The notes beneath the pieces are model-generated. The model made no database searches. It was not told the DNA's origin and saw only the letters and a list, made by a program, of their open reading frames with translations. Shown here piece by piece: positions 1-8,346 of a stretch of DNA of 64,000 nt. A program made the translations under genes and the position numbers. The first letter of the stretch is position 1, and every line of letters begins with the position of its first letter. Origin of the DNA: Rhodospirillales bacterium (GTDB lineage: Bacteria > Pseudomonadota > Alphaproteobacteria > Micavibrionales > Micavibrionaceae); the NCBI GenBank assembly GCA_023898765.1, contig CP060238.1:248001-312000 (forward strand). The letters run 5' to 3'.

Positions 1-1
1 G

Positions 2-142
2 AAATTTTTAGATGAATCGGGCGTGAATATTGACGAAGAGCTTTCAAACCTCGTCGTTATCCAGACAGCTTACGCCGCCGCCGCACGCGCCGTGACAGCG
101 GCAAACGAACTTTTTGACGAATTGCTGAATGCCGTTCGATAA
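2..142 (+). CDS. flgK: FlgK, flagellar hook-associated protein 1 (C-terminal end only)
   Basis: The gene enters from the left edge, so only the last 46 residues are visible, ending at a TAA. FlgK is the first hook-filament junction protein and is exported by the flagellar type III system. The visible tail has the family's C-terminal signature: a run reading EELSNLVVIQTAYAAAARAV followed by TAANELFDELL. This is the D0 coiled-coil helix that ends FlgK proteins. It lies 21 bp upstream of flgL on the same strand, the usual flgK-flgL order, which supports the call. Nothing can be said about the rest of the protein. Confidence 0.88.
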   Translation, partial: KFLDESGVNIDEELSNLVVIQTAYAAAARAVTAANELFDELLNAVR

Positions 143-163
143 CACCTGCAGGAGACAAAAAAC

Positions 164-1288
164 ATGGCAAATATTTCAACGCTCGGACAGGCACTGGACC
201 AGATTTCCCGTCTGAAAACACAGACAAGCTCTCTGGATTTGCTCACGACGCAAATTACCACAGGGAAAAAATCCCAAAGTTTCTCCGGACTGGGAATCGA
301 TGCCCTGCAATCAAAACGCGCGCGCGCAGATATGAGCTCTCTGGAAAATTATATCAGCAACATCAAAAATGCCGACCGCCGCATCAATATCATGCAAAAC
401 TCCATTGAAAACATAAAGAAGCAAAGCCGGAATATTTCGACATCTCTCACTATTGCCGTGCAGGAAGGCGACTACCCGGATTTGCAGACCATCAAGGATC
501 TGGCCCAAAACACCTATGATTTTATTCTGGATGTCATGAACACGCAGGACGGAGACCGTTATTTGTTTGCAGGCGCGGATTCTTCCACCAAACCCATTAA
601 CGATACCGGATTGTTCCAGGGGTTTTTAGGAGACTTCGTTCCCGATTCGTCAGACCTGACAAACCCGCCTTTGGTCGCTTCCGGCGTTATCGGACAATGG
701 GGAGACGGAACCATTACAACGGACCAGTTTATCTCGGCCTACCGGGGCGTGAATGAAACAATCATGGGATACTCCAACTCCCTGACAAACAATGCCGCAG
801 GAAAAGTTTACGCGCGCGTGGACGATACGGCCGAATTCGATTATACGGTTCTGGCCGACACACAGGGCATGAAAGACATTGTCATTGCGCTGAATGTTTT
901 AAAATCCATTCCCCCCGTCGAATATGCGCCGGGCGCGTTAAACGACCCGACCGCAACAACGATTGCTGCGGATACGCCGCCAAACCCCCCGGCAGAAAAA
1001 CAGGCCAATTTCTTTCAGGTCATCAATGACCTGGCCGCCCTGATAAACAATGCCGTTAACAGCCTCTCGCAGGAGGGCTTCAAACTGGCCCAGACGCAGG
1101 CCCAGATTACACTGGTTAAAGAAAGCCACGAGTACGAAATCAACGCGCTTCAAAATATTGTATCGGATGTGGAAGATATCGATCTGACCGAAGCGGCCGC
1201 TAAAATCCAGAGCTTGCAGGTCCAGCTTGAGGCTTCTTTCAGGGTAACAGCCCTGGTTTCCGAACTCTCACTGGCCAGATTCATTTAA
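164..1288 (+). CDS. flgL: FlgL, flagellar hook-associated protein 3 (flagellin family)
   Basis: This 374-residue protein is the second hook-filament junction protein. The N-terminus (ISTLGQALDQISRL, then LTTQITTGKKSQSFSGLG) is the flagellin D0/D1 helix, and the C-terminus (IQSLQVQLEASFRVTALVSEL) is the matching C-terminal helix. The middle includes a motif reading GDRYLFAGADSSTKPI, typical of FlgL. A Shine-Dalgarno GGAG sits about 10 bp before the ATG. It follows flgK directly, so the two are probably one transcript. FlgL fits better than a filament flagellin because of the flgK neighbour and the FAG motif. Its last 21 bp overlap the 3' end of the convergent gene on the minus strand. Confidence 0.9.
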   Translation: MANISTLGQALDQISRLKTQTSSLDLLTTQITTGKKSQSFSGLGIDALQSKRARADMSSLENYISNIKNADRRINIMQNSIENIKKQSRNISTSLTIAVQEGDYPDLQTIKDLAQNTYDFILDVMNTQDGDRYLFAGADSSTKPINDTGLFQGFLGDFVPDSSDLTNPPLVASGVIGQWGDGTITTDQFISAYRGVNETIMGYSNSLTNNAAGKVYARVDDTAEFDYTVLADTQGMKDIVIALNVLKSIPPVEYAPGALNDPTATTIAADTPPNPPAEKQANFFQVINDLAALINNAVNSLSQEGFKLAQTQAQITLVKESHEYEINALQNIVSDVEDIDLTEAAAKIQSLQVQLEASFRVTALVSELSLARFI

Positions 1289-1759
1289 AACGTCAAAGTT
1301 CCAGATCATCCTGACTTCCGGTGAGACAGTGCAGGCAAACGTCGCCGTTCTGGGGGTTATATCCTCCTGTTCCGGTCCAAACGAAATGTCCTCAATCTGA
1401 AAACTCTTCAAGCCGCTGTCAAAATTCTTCGTTTGAAGGGCCATATGCTTGCAGGGCAAAGACGGAACAGCCTCCATCTCAATGGAAAGAGGCCGGCCCT
1501 GTTCCCCCTGCCGCAAGACCCTGACGGCCCCGCCCCAGGGCGTATGAAAATCTTCGGAGACATCCTCCCCTTTATCCGCTTTTTGCAGAATTTCCACCAG
1601 CAGGGAAAGAGCCTGATCGGCCTTGTTTTTGCGCAGCAAAAGATTGGTAAGCGTATAAATCCCCGCCAGCAGCACCATCCCTGCGATAAGGACCAGCAAT
1701 GTTTCAGAAAAAGAAAAACGCGGTTTTACCGGCTCCGGCCGCGTATTGACACTAGACAC
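1268..1759 (-). CDS. Pilin-like single-pass membrane protein at the end of the type IVB block
   Basis: This is a small protein of about 163 residues. A charged, proline-containing N-terminus (RPEPVKPRFSFSE) is followed by one long hydrophobic segment (TLLVLIAGMVLLAGIYTLTNLLL) and a soluble domain with two Cys. The layout of charged leader, FSFSE and hydrophobic helix resembles type IV pilins of the conjugative PilS kind, but no clear prepilin cleavage glycine is visible. The start is uncertain: this GTG overlaps the end of the upstream gene by 8 bp, and another GTG at 1795 would add 12 residues. It is the last gene of the minus-strand secretion block and overlaps flgL tail to tail. The pilin assignment is inference; the membrane topology is seen directly. 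Confidence 0.55.
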   Translation of the reverse strand: MSSVNTRPEPVKPRFSFSETLLVLIAGMVLLAGIYTLTNLLLRKNKADQALSLLVEILQKADKGEDVSEDFHTPWGGAVRVLRQGEQGRPLSIEMEAVPSLPCKHMALQTKNFDSGLKSFQIEDISFGPEQEDITPRTATFACTVSPEVRMIWNFDVLNESGQ

Positions 1760-2789
1760 CGTGAACCATAACCCTGTTCGAGTGAATATCGGCACGCAAG
1801 CCTAGAGGACGCAGCATATCGTCCAATACCTCGTTCCACGGCTTACCGCCTTCCCACGAAACATTCGCGCCCGCATCCACGCTTGTGCCAAAAGCCAGCG
1901 CATAATCCGGCGGTATCACCTGCGCCAGCGCCAACGCCAAAGGAAGGTCCCGGCCGAATCCGACAGCCTGTTCAAAGCTTTCCGGCGCAGGCGCCGATGG
2001 AACGGAAGCAACAGGAGGAGGAGAAACAGGGGACGGAGCAACCTGCGCCTGATCCGGCATTTGTCCGGGCATCGGAGCAGCCATCCCGAACGGCGCAGCC
2101 GCCATCCCGTCACCGGGAAGCGATGTCATCGACATGTCCTCACCGCTTAACAAATTTACGGGCTGCAAACCCCCGTCCGTTTTATGGACAGAAGAGGGCG
2201 ACGCAGACGGTTTTAAACCTGTGCTGTAGCCCATTCCCAGCGGAACAGGGTTTAATATACGGGACTCTTCCATCATTGCTTTTTCCACCAATCCCGGACC
2301 TGCCAAGGTATTGCCGGCGCCATTGGAAAATTCGTCCTGCACGGGGTAAGGGTTGATAAAAAGCCCGCCGCCACTTTTTGCGGATGCGGCTTTCAGAACA
2401 GACGCTTTCAACGCCGCCTGTACATTGCGTGCGCGCACGGGAGGACGTTTCCGATGCAATGTAATCGGCTCTTTCTTATCTCCCGCCTGTTCGCCAGCTC
2501 TTTGGGGTGACAGAGGTTCCGACATCACAACAGGCGCAGGTGCAGGGACAGAAACGTTTTCCCCTTGCGATGGAGGCAAAAGCGGCATCATCGGATGCGA
2601 AACGTCTTCCAAAGGATCTAGAACAGGCATGGCGGGAGTTTCCGTCTGAAGAGGCGCCATTTCATTCACCTCGGAAGGCGGAACCCATTCAAACCCGGCC
2701 CAGGCAGGCAGGCACAGAGGCATAGAAGACAAGATCAGGACTCCTATCGTAAATACCGCCGCTCTATTGTTCTCCGAAAACCCGCTCAT
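1752..2789 (-). CDS. TcpQ/PilL-like secretin-associated periplasmic protein
   Basis: This 345-residue protein has an N-terminal signal peptide (hydrophobic run ending CLPAWA) and a long low-complexity middle rich in Pro, Ala and Ser. A compact domain fills the last 70 residues: GRDLPLALALAQVIPPDYAL, then VSWEGGKPWNEVLDDML, and finally an HSNRVMVHG strand. That pattern is the TcpQ/PilL C-terminal fold related to the N0 domain of secretins, which docks on outer-membrane pore proteins. DotD in the same cluster carries the same kind of fold. The gene follows icmT after 92 bp, and its stop overlaps the start of the pilin-like gene. An outer-membrane role in the type IVB machine, or in an associated thin pilus, is the likely job. 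Confidence 0.65.
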   Translation of the reverse strand: MSGFSENNRAAVFTIGVLILSSMPLCLPAWAGFEWVPPSEVNEMAPLQTETPAMPVLDPLEDVSHPMMPLLPPSQGENVSVPAPAPVVMSEPLSPQRAGEQAGDKKEPITLHRKRPPVRARNVQAALKASVLKAASAKSGGGLFINPYPVQDEFSNGAGNTLAGPGLVEKAMMEESRILNPVPLGMGYSTGLKPSASPSSVHKTDGGLQPVNLLSGEDMSMTSLPGDGMAAAPFGMAAPMPGQMPDQAQVAPSPVSPPPVASVPSAPAPESFEQAVGFGRDLPLALALAQVIPPDYALAFGTSVDAGANVSWEGGKPWNEVLDDMLRPLGLRADIHSNRVMVHGV

Positions 2790-2881
2790 TGTCCGAAGTC
2801 CTTTTCTTCCTTCATTCGTCTATGTAATTAGAGGTAGAAGATATAATCTTCCCGTGTAAATGACAAGAGCGCCAGGCAGTA

Positions 2882-3181
2882 TTATCCATAGTCGATTAAA
2901 CGGCGGCGGCGCATCGAAAGCCAGGCCGGCCGCCGCTGGCCTAAAAACCAGGTGCGAAATGTCCGCAACGCGGAAGGAAAGGAAAGTCCCCTGCGCTCTA
3001 AAAATACGAAGGTCATTGTGATGACAACCGTCAAAAAAATAGAAACCGGACGCGCATAAACAAGGAGAACAAGAAAAGGAATCGCCGCGCGCGCATCCAG
3101 CGCAAAAAACCGGACGGGCCGCATCGTGTTGCGCCAGTGCCAGTGGACTCTCTCTTCTTCGGTATCTTCTACTTTTCCCAT
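2882..3181 (-). CDS. icmT: IcmT/TraK-like type IVB secretion membrane protein
   Basis: This short 99-residue membrane protein has the IcmT signature near its N-terminus: WHWRNTMRPVRFFALDARAA, followed by two hydrophobic segments (IPFLVLLVYARPVSIFL and VVITMTFVFLERRG) and an Arg-rich tail. IcmT of Legionella and TraK of IncI plasmids are of similar size and are needed for Dot/Icm-type transfer. The N-terminal 12 residues are an extension relative to the core motif. The gene follows dotB after 18 bp on the same strand, as traJ-traK do in IncI plasmids, which strongly supports the identification. Confidence 0.87.
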   Translation of the reverse strand: MGKVEDTEEERVHWHWRNTMRPVRFFALDARAAIPFLVLLVYARPVSIFLTVVITMTFVFLERRGLSFPSALRTFRTWFLGQRRPAWLSMRRRRLIDYG

Positions 3182-3199
3182 CTATATTCTCCCGGGCGC

Positions 3200-4369
3200 C
3201 TAATCTCCGCCGCCTGCCCCTGTAGACGAAGATAAAACAATATACGTCCTTCGATCAATATCTCCGGCGTCAAAAGCAATCGCCGCGCTTTGCGCCATTG
3301 TCTGGCCATAAAACTGGATAATCCGCTGAATTTCGGCCGGCCATTCCTTAAAATCCATGCCAAGAAGCTTATCCCGCACCTCGTCATTAAAACGCATCCA
3401 CTCCCGCACGCCCAGCCGCCCCCCGCTTGTTTTCGGAACAAGCGTTTGCGTCACCACGAGCCTGATTGTTTCCATAAGGGCATAGGCGCGCTCGGAACGT
3501 TCATTGGGGTCAAAGGTCGCCACCATCCGCTGAATGGTAGAGGCCACACCGATGGTATGCGTTGTTGTATAAACGGTATGCCCGGTCTGGGCCGCCTCGA
3601 TAGAGGCGGAAATCGTCTCGCGGTCCCGCGCCTCCCCCACAAGGATAATATTGGGCTTCCGCCGCAAGGCATTCCGGACCCCGCGCGCGAAATCCGGCAA
3701 ATGGCGGGGAATTTCCGTCTGGGAGATAAGGGAGCGCGGCGACCTGATCGCATCATACACATATTCAATCGGCGCTTCGTAGCACACGATTTTACCGGCG
3801 CCGTGCTTGCGTTCCATGAGCATGCGAATACCGGACGCCAGCAAGGTCGTTTTACCGGACCCCGTCGGACCGGTAATAACCACCATTCCCTGACGCGGAA
3901 TCCAGGATTTGATAATATCCGGCTCCACGTTCAAATCCTTCATGGTCGGCGGCTCATTGGGCAATACCCGCATGGTGATTTGCGCCGAGTCCCGTCCGCG
4001 GGACAGAATGGGGGTGATGTTCACCCGGAAACGAATGCGCGTATACCGGTCGGGACGAATTTCGTAGGACAAATCCAGATCCTTCCCGGAAGCCAGACGG
4101 GCCGTCGCATCCGGCCCGTAGATTTTGTGCAGGAAAACGCCCATATCCGCCGCATCAATCGGACGGTATGTACCGGGATAAAGAACACCGTAAATTTCGT
4201 TATAGGCCGGACGGTCCGTCTGAAGAGAAATATCGGAGGAGTTCTTCTTGACGCACCACAAAATAAACGGATCGACATGCTCGTCCGTAAATCTGGACGG
4301 TTCGTCCATCCAGGTCTCTGCAATATGATCTTTGCCTTTAAGAAGGCTTACCGGGTTGCGGGTAACCAT
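3200..4369 (-). CDS. dotB: DotB/TraJ-type secretion ATPase
   Basis: This 389-residue cytoplasmic hexameric ATPase of the PilT/VirB11 superfamily powers Dot/Icm-type secretion. The N-terminal PAS-like region (SSDISLQTDRPAYNEIYGVL) precedes the nucleotide-binding domain. Walker A is GPTGSGKTT near residue 170, the Walker B region is NIILVGEARDRETI, and the His box region is TGHTVYTTTHT. Length is close to the Legionella protein. Its start overlaps the end of dotC by 22 bp, indicating translational coupling in the order dotD-dotC-dotB-icmT, the same order as traH-I-J-K of IncI plasmids. The gene order and DotC/DotD partners argue against PilT, the main alternative. Confidence 0.92.
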   Translation of the reverse strand: MVTRNPVSLLKGKDHIAETWMDEPSRFTDEHVDPFILWCVKKNSSDISLQTDRPAYNEIYGVLYPGTYRPIDAADMGVFLHKIYGPDATARLASGKDLDLSYEIRPDRYTRIRFRVNITPILSRGRDSAQITMRVLPNEPPTMKDLNVEPDIIKSWIPRQGMVVITGPTGSGKTTLLASGIRMLMERKHGAGKIVCYEAPIEYVYDAIRSPRSLISQTEIPRHLPDFARGVRNALRRKPNIILVGEARDRETISASIEAAQTGHTVYTTTHTIGVASTIQRMVATFDPNERSERAYALMETIRLVVTQTLVPKTSGGRLGVREWMRFNDEVRDKLLGMDFKEWPAEIQRIIQFYGQTMAQSAAIAFDAGDIDRRTYIVLSSSTGAGGGD

Positions 4370-5175
4370 TCCTGATACTTCGTTTTCAATTCGGGCAGGC
4401 CCGTAATCTCTACACTTCGATCACCGACCCGCATTTCATTTCCCCCTCCGGTAACACCTCGGTCTTTCTGCAGGGCATAGGGAGGAGAAACCATCCCCTG
4501 AGACAACAGCGTTCTGTATCTTATCATGCCCCGGTAGTCCGCGACCAGTTTGTTCAGGTCCGTTTGAAAAATTTCGTTGGCCTGATCGACTCCGGCCTCC
4601 CAGCCTTCCTCAACCCAATCCGCCCATTTCCGGCGCTCATCGTCGGTTTCAGGCCGCAAAATATCCGGCGGCGGGGTCACATCGCCCCATTGACGCTCCA
4701 GATAGGCCCTCCAGGTGCGCGGCGCGCTGATAATGCGGGCATTCCGGCCGATATTGTAAACACGATCCGCCACCGCCGCTTCCTGCCCGTTCGCGTTGAT
4801 AATCATGGCGTCGATAGCTTCCGAAATAATCGGCGGCTCGATCAGAAGCCCAGAAGGGGCCGGAATGACCAGCTGCCGGAAATCGAAAACCCTGTCCATA
4901 TAACGGGCACGCGTTTCCAACTCATCCCGGATATGCCAGGTCCGCCAGGCCAGACCGCCGCGCGCGCCATAAGAAAGGGCGGCCTCTTTTTGCGCATCTT
5001 CGCGGATATCAATCGGCATGGCCCCTTCGTCATCGACAAACTTATTCTCCTTCGGCAGGTTTTTAAGATCCTGCAAGGAAGGCGGCGGCAATTCGTCTTC
5101 GTCATACCCGGCCCACGCCGGAACCGGAACCGTCAGAAAAAAAGCCAGGAAAAAGAAAAGTGCGAAACGAATCAT
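4348..5175 (-). CDS. dotC: DotC/TraI-type outer-membrane core protein
   Basis: This 275-residue exported protein begins with a signal peptide (FALFFFLAFFLTVPVPAWAG). The body has the DotC family hallmarks: a region of the form DRVFDFRQLVIPAPSGLLIE, then PPIISEA, and a later segment ending in RTWRAYLERQW before a helical domain. DotC with DotD forms part of the Dot/Icm outer-membrane complex that targets and surrounds DotH. Legionella DotC is a lipoprotein; here the mature N-terminus after AWA is GYDEDE with no lipobox cysteine, so this version is probably soluble and periplasmic. It lies 8 bp after dotD and overlaps dotB. Confidence 0.88.
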   Translation of the reverse strand: MIRFALFFFLAFFLTVPVPAWAGYDEDELPPPSLQDLKNLPKENKFVDDEGAMPIDIREDAQKEAALSYGARGGLAWRTWHIRDELETRARYMDRVFDFRQLVIPAPSGLLIEPPIISEAIDAMIINANGQEAAVADRVYNIGRNARIISAPRTWRAYLERQWGDVTPPPDILRPETDDERRKWADWVEEGWEAGVDQANEIFQTDLNKLVADYRGMIRYRTLLSQGMVSPPYALQKDRGVTGGGNEMRVGDRSVEITGLPELKTKYQEWLPATR

Positions 5176-5183
5176 AGGGGAGC

Positions 5184-5714
5184 CTAGCCCCCCAACCCGG
5201 TCACGGGCGCATAATGAAGCTCAACCACCTTGCGGACACTGTCCACCTTGATATCCCCGCGCACACCAAGCTGCAGCCCTATCCCGCGCAAAACGTCGAT
5301 CACAGGTTCGTTCTGCACATCTATGCTGATAACGGGCGGCACAGGCGGACGGTTTCCAATGGCCAGAAATCCGTACCCGACGCGCTCGGCCAGCCGTTTG
5401 CCGATCTGTTCCGGCGGCCCCACCCAGCTAATGGTCACCGCGCGTTGCAAGTCTTCCGGCACGTTGTGAATAGGCTGAACGGCGACCCCCGGCGACCGGC
5501 TTTGTTCGACAGCCGCCAAAGTCTCCAGCGCCGTAGAAGCCTTATCCGCCGCTTCCGCCAGCATCAGGGACACCTTGTCCGGCGAGGTCACAACCTGCGG
5601 ATCCCGCACTGGTTTGGATGTGCAGGCGCCTAAAGCCAGACAGCCCAGAAGGCACACGACCAAAAAGCTAAAATTTCCAAGCCTTTTTGAATGATTTTCC
5701 AATATCTGCATCAC
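5184..5714 (-). CDS. dotD: DotD/TraH-type outer-membrane lipoprotein
   Basis: This 176-residue lipoprotein has the lipobox LALGAC at about residue 31 after a hydrophobic signal sequence. The C-terminal half (ISWVGPPEQIGKRLAERVGY to VDSVRKVVELHY) is the DotD domain, which resembles the secretin N0 fold and forms a ring with DotC and DotH at the outer membrane. A helical, Ala-rich linker precedes it. The gene starts the dotD-dotC-dotB-icmT run with 8 bp to dotC, suggesting one operon. The lipobox is intact, so DotD may anchor the complex alone, since DotC here lacks a lipid-modified cysteine. Confidence 0.88.
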   Translation of the reverse strand: MMQILENHSKRLGNFSFLVVCLLGCLALGACTSKPVRDPQVVTSPDKVSLMLAEAADKASTALETLAAVEQSRSPGVAVQPIHNVPEDLQRAVTISWVGPPEQIGKRLAERVGYGFLAIGNRPPVPPVISIDVQNEPVIDVLRGIGLQLGVRGDIKVDSVRKVVELHYAPVTGLGG

Positions 5715-5822
5715 ACGCCAATATATCGTAACTGCGGTCTAATTATTCCAACACTCTAGCGCCTCGACAAGATTCCAGCAAGCGCCGGATAAAAGTTCCC
5801 AACAGACAAAACCTGTCCGGAC

Positions 5823-6242
5823 CTATCTGGTGGCCTCATCCCTGATAAGCCCCTTACGCCGCATCGCTGTAACAACTTTCGATTTATAGGCGTAACCATA
5901 GCGTGGCGTCCGGGAATGATAATGGGCAATGGCCTTGGAAAGCGAGCCTGTTTCTTCCATATGGGTCCGCAAAATCCACGCGGACACCCCCATATTCGTG
6001 CAAGGGTCATCCTTCACCCAGCGTCTGGCCGTCCTTTCGCTGACCCCCCAGCGTCTGGCCAGATCGGGCAGCCAGACCGTGTTGATCTGCATGGGCCCCA
6101 GATCGTAGCTTCCGTTGTCGTTGGGGCCGACAGACTGCCCCACGGCGCCACCCTCAACCTGATAGATTCCCACAAGCACAGCCGGCGGCACCGCGTAAGT
6201 CTGCGCGGCAAGCATTAAACAGGCTGCAAGGATTTTAGTCAT
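5823..6242 (-). CDS. Secretion-associated lytic transglycosylase (VirB1/IagB/PilT-like)
   Basis: This 139-residue exported enzyme is of the SLT type. A short signal sequence (ILAACLMLAAQTYA) is followed by the catalytic motif VGIYQVEGG, whose Glu is the expected general acid. GSYDLGPMQINTVWLP and AIAHYHSRTP are the other two SLT motifs. Small transglycosylases of this kind open local gaps in peptidoglycan for secretion machines and conjugation pili. The gene sits 109 bp upstream of dotD in the type IVB block, which gives the specific role. It is too short to be a general cell-wall turnover enzyme. The residues KDDPCTNM fit a structural Cys seen in the family. Confidence 0.85.
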   Translation of the reverse strand: MTKILAACLMLAAQTYAVPPAVLVGIYQVEGGAVGQSVGPNDNGSYDLGPMQINTVWLPDLARRWGVSERTARRWVKDDPCTNMGVSAWILRTHMEETGSLSKAIAHYHSRTPRYGYAYKSKVVTAMRRKGLIRDEATR

Positions 6243-6286
6243 ATGTGAATTATACCCGAATCTGCTTCAGTTTACCTATCAACTTT

Positions 6287-7378
6287 TTAACTTTCATTTT
6301 CCTTTGGTTTGGCCCCCGGCTTAAAGAAAGACATCGGATTGCCCGTATTCCCTTCCTGAACCGGCGGCGGTGGCGGCGGCGCTGAAACCTGTTCCGGCGC
6401 AGGCGGCGGAGCTTCCGCCGCAGGAGAGGCCGCCGCCGGAGCGGAAGGCGGAGAGGAAGTTCCCCCTTTTGCAAAAAATCCCATCGGGTTGCCGCCGTCC
6501 TGTTGCGCCGGAGATGCCGGCGCCTGCGGCGCCTCAGCCGCTTCCGCCGGGGCCGGTGAAAAGCCCTCTTCCGAAGCGGTGTCTCCCGAAGCAGCCCCCG
6601 GAACGGACGCATTCAAAAGCGTTTCAAACATGGCAAGGCGCAAATCGAACCCCTCCCAGACGCTCTCGGAAGATATCTCTTCACGGATATCCTCTCCCTG
6701 TGCCAATAATTTTTTGGTCTGCGCGCGGTGGCAATCCGCATAAACGCGCGCCAATGTATGTAAAATCATCAATTCGGAAAAAGCGGCCTCCGCAGATTCG
6801 GAGGCGCTGCCGATCAGCGCTTCGCGCAGGCCCGCTGCCCGAATCGCCAGTTTCTCGGCGACCTCCTGGATCAGAACCGTTTCGCTTTTGCCAAACGGAA
6901 ATTCTGCGACCGCGCCCAAAACAGGAGCCATCGCGCTTAGATAAAAAATCTGACTCTGCGTTTCATCAAAAAGGGGTTTCCGGCTTCCCGTCACCTTCAA
7001 ACGCGCCACATGCTGCGCCGAAGGCGTAAAATTGTTTGCAAAGGTCAAAACGGTACTCAAAGCCTTAACCAGACGCTGCGCCTCTTCTTCCGTTGGAACA
7101 TGGCCCTGCCGCACGTAGCTTCCCGCGACAAACTGGCCTGCCATCGCGCTTAAAGACAGGCGCACCGCATCGGAATCGCTCTCTTTATCCTCGCCCTCTT
7201 CCTTCAAATCCATTTTCTGGGCAAGAGAAAGCCCCATCTGGACAGACTGCCCCAAAAGGGCCGCCAGCGTTTCCGCTCCTTCCAGTTCCGACGGGCCGGA
7301 ACGCTGCATAGCGTCCATCAAGGGGGCGCCGAGCTTGTCGAGCAATTCAAGAAGAAATTCGCTGCGTTGATCCATCAA
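6287..7378 (-). CDS. Unknown protein with proline-rich tail and repeated NPM-FF motif
   Basis: I do not recognise this 363-residue protein. The first 250 residues are predicted helical and acidic with no signal peptide or membrane segment, suggesting a cytoplasmic domain (opening MDQRSEFLLELLDKLGAPLM). The last 110 residues are a Pro/Ala/Glu-rich linker carrying two copies of a short motif, GNPMGFFAKGG near residue 298 and GNPMSFFKPGA at the very end. Repeated aromatic motifs on a flexible tail usually bind a partner protein. The gene lies between the DsbC-like gene (23 bp) and the transglycosylase (44 bp) on the same strand, so it probably belongs to the type IVB operon. It could be a cytoplasmic adaptor or regulator; that is inference. 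Confidence 0.7.
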   Translation of the reverse strand: MMDQRSEFLLELLDKLGAPLMDAMQRSGPSELEGAETLAALLGQSVQMGLSLAQKMDLKEEGEDKESDSDAVRLSLSAMAGQFVAGSYVRQGHVPTEEEAQRLVKALSTVLTFANNFTPSAQHVARLKVTGSRKPLFDETQSQIFYLSAMAPVLGAVAEFPFGKSETVLIQEVAEKLAIRAAGLREALIGSASESAEAAFSELMILHTLARVYADCHRAQTKKLLAQGEDIREEISSESVWEGFDLRLAMFETLLNASVPGAASGDTASEEGFSPAPAEAAEAPQAPASPAQQDGGNPMGFFAKGGTSSPPSAPAAASPAAEAPPPAPEQVSAPPPPPPVQEGNTGNPMSFFKPGAKPKENES

Positions 7379-7401
7379 ATTTTTCCCCTGATCTTTTCTT
7401 C

Positions 7402-8256
7402 TTAAGGCGCCAGATCGGCCAGAATTTGGCTGACATCCTTGGCCCGCCCGCGCACAATCTTAACTTCCCCGTTTCGGGACCGGTAAGTGGTCAGCGGAGT
7501 CACCGTAAATTTCCACGCCTGCATCAAAGCCAGATTTTTCTGAACCCCTTGCGTACTGATATCCATTGCCGCCGGCAAAGCGCTTTCGTCGCCCTCCAGA
7601 TGTTTGAACCAGCGTTCCTGCGGATTTGGCGACGCCAGAAGAAACGCCGCCTGCGCCAATGTTTCCGGGCGGAAGCCCACAGGAATCAACCGGACCTGAA
7701 TCAAGCCTTTCTCGATATAATCCTTACGCAAATCATCCATAAAAGCATGGCAGTGCGGGCACTGGGGATCGACGAAAACATAAACCGCCGGTGCGTCTTC
7801 GTTGCCCAGTCTCAGCCAGTTGCTGTTTTCCACATCCGCGAACATCTTTTCAGCGGGGGTTTTATATTCGAACTTGTCCGTTACGGATGTGATCTCCTTG
7901 GGTTTTGAACTGTCTGCGGCCAGAAAATCCAGAATCTCGGAATCTCCCTGCTTTTGCAAGGCCCTCACCTGATCCACAGTCGCCATTTTTCCGTTTTCAT
8001 CGAAAAGAATTCCCATCACGAACCCTTTTTGATCGGGCGTAATATAATAATACTGCTCCTGCCCCTGATAGATTGTGATCCAGCCATCCAGCCCGAATTT
8101 TCGACCCAAAAAGCGCGCCTGCGCGCCCCGGTCCACCAGACCCTGCAACGCCGCGGGGATTTTGGGCAAATCAGGCTCCTGCGCGCAAACAGGGCCGATA
8201 AAAGAGCCTAAAACAACAACAAAAACAAATATGCGTATCAAAAAAATCATGGCCAA
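7402..8256 (-). CDS. DsbC/DsbG-like periplasmic thiol:disulfide isomerase
   Basis: This 284-residue exported thioredoxin-fold protein has a signal peptide (FVVVLGSFIGPVCAQ), an N-terminal dimerisation-like domain (residues about 30-100) and a C-terminal domain with the active site FVDPQCPHCHAF. The cis-proline loop appears as FTVTPLTTYR. CPHC rather than CGYC is found in several plasmid-linked DsbC/TrbB proteins and in DsbG-like proteins. It heads the minus-strand block that contains DotB, DotC and DotD. IncI plasmids also carry a DsbC-like TrbB gene, so a dedicated folding helper for the secretion apparatus is the likely role. General periplasmic isomerase activity remains possible. Confidence 0.83.
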   Translation of the reverse strand: MAMIFLIRIFVFVVVLGSFIGPVCAQEPDLPKIPAALQGLVDRGAQARFLGRKFGLDGWITIYQGQEQYYYITPDQKGFVMGILFDENGKMATVDQVRALQKQGDSEILDFLAADSSKPKEITSVTDKFEYKTPAEKMFADVENSNWLRLGNEDAPAVYVFVDPQCPHCHAFMDDLRKDYIEKGLIQVRLIPVGFRPETLAQAAFLLASPNPQERWFKHLEGDESALPAAMDISTQGVQKNLALMQAWKFTVTPLTTYRSRNGEVKIVRGRAKDVSQILADLAP

Positions 8257-8346
8257 AAACCTTGCTGCCTAATGTTAAATTCCGAGTGATTGTAAGATAT
8301 TCGCATTTACAGATCAAAGCTAAACTGGGTGCAAACCACAGCCAAG

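Noticed and set aside
3290..4375. 361-residue plus-strand ORF opposite dotB
   Set aside because: It is antisense to a gene with clear Walker motifs, has His/Arg-rich low-quality translation and no ribosome site; it is a GC-pattern shadow.
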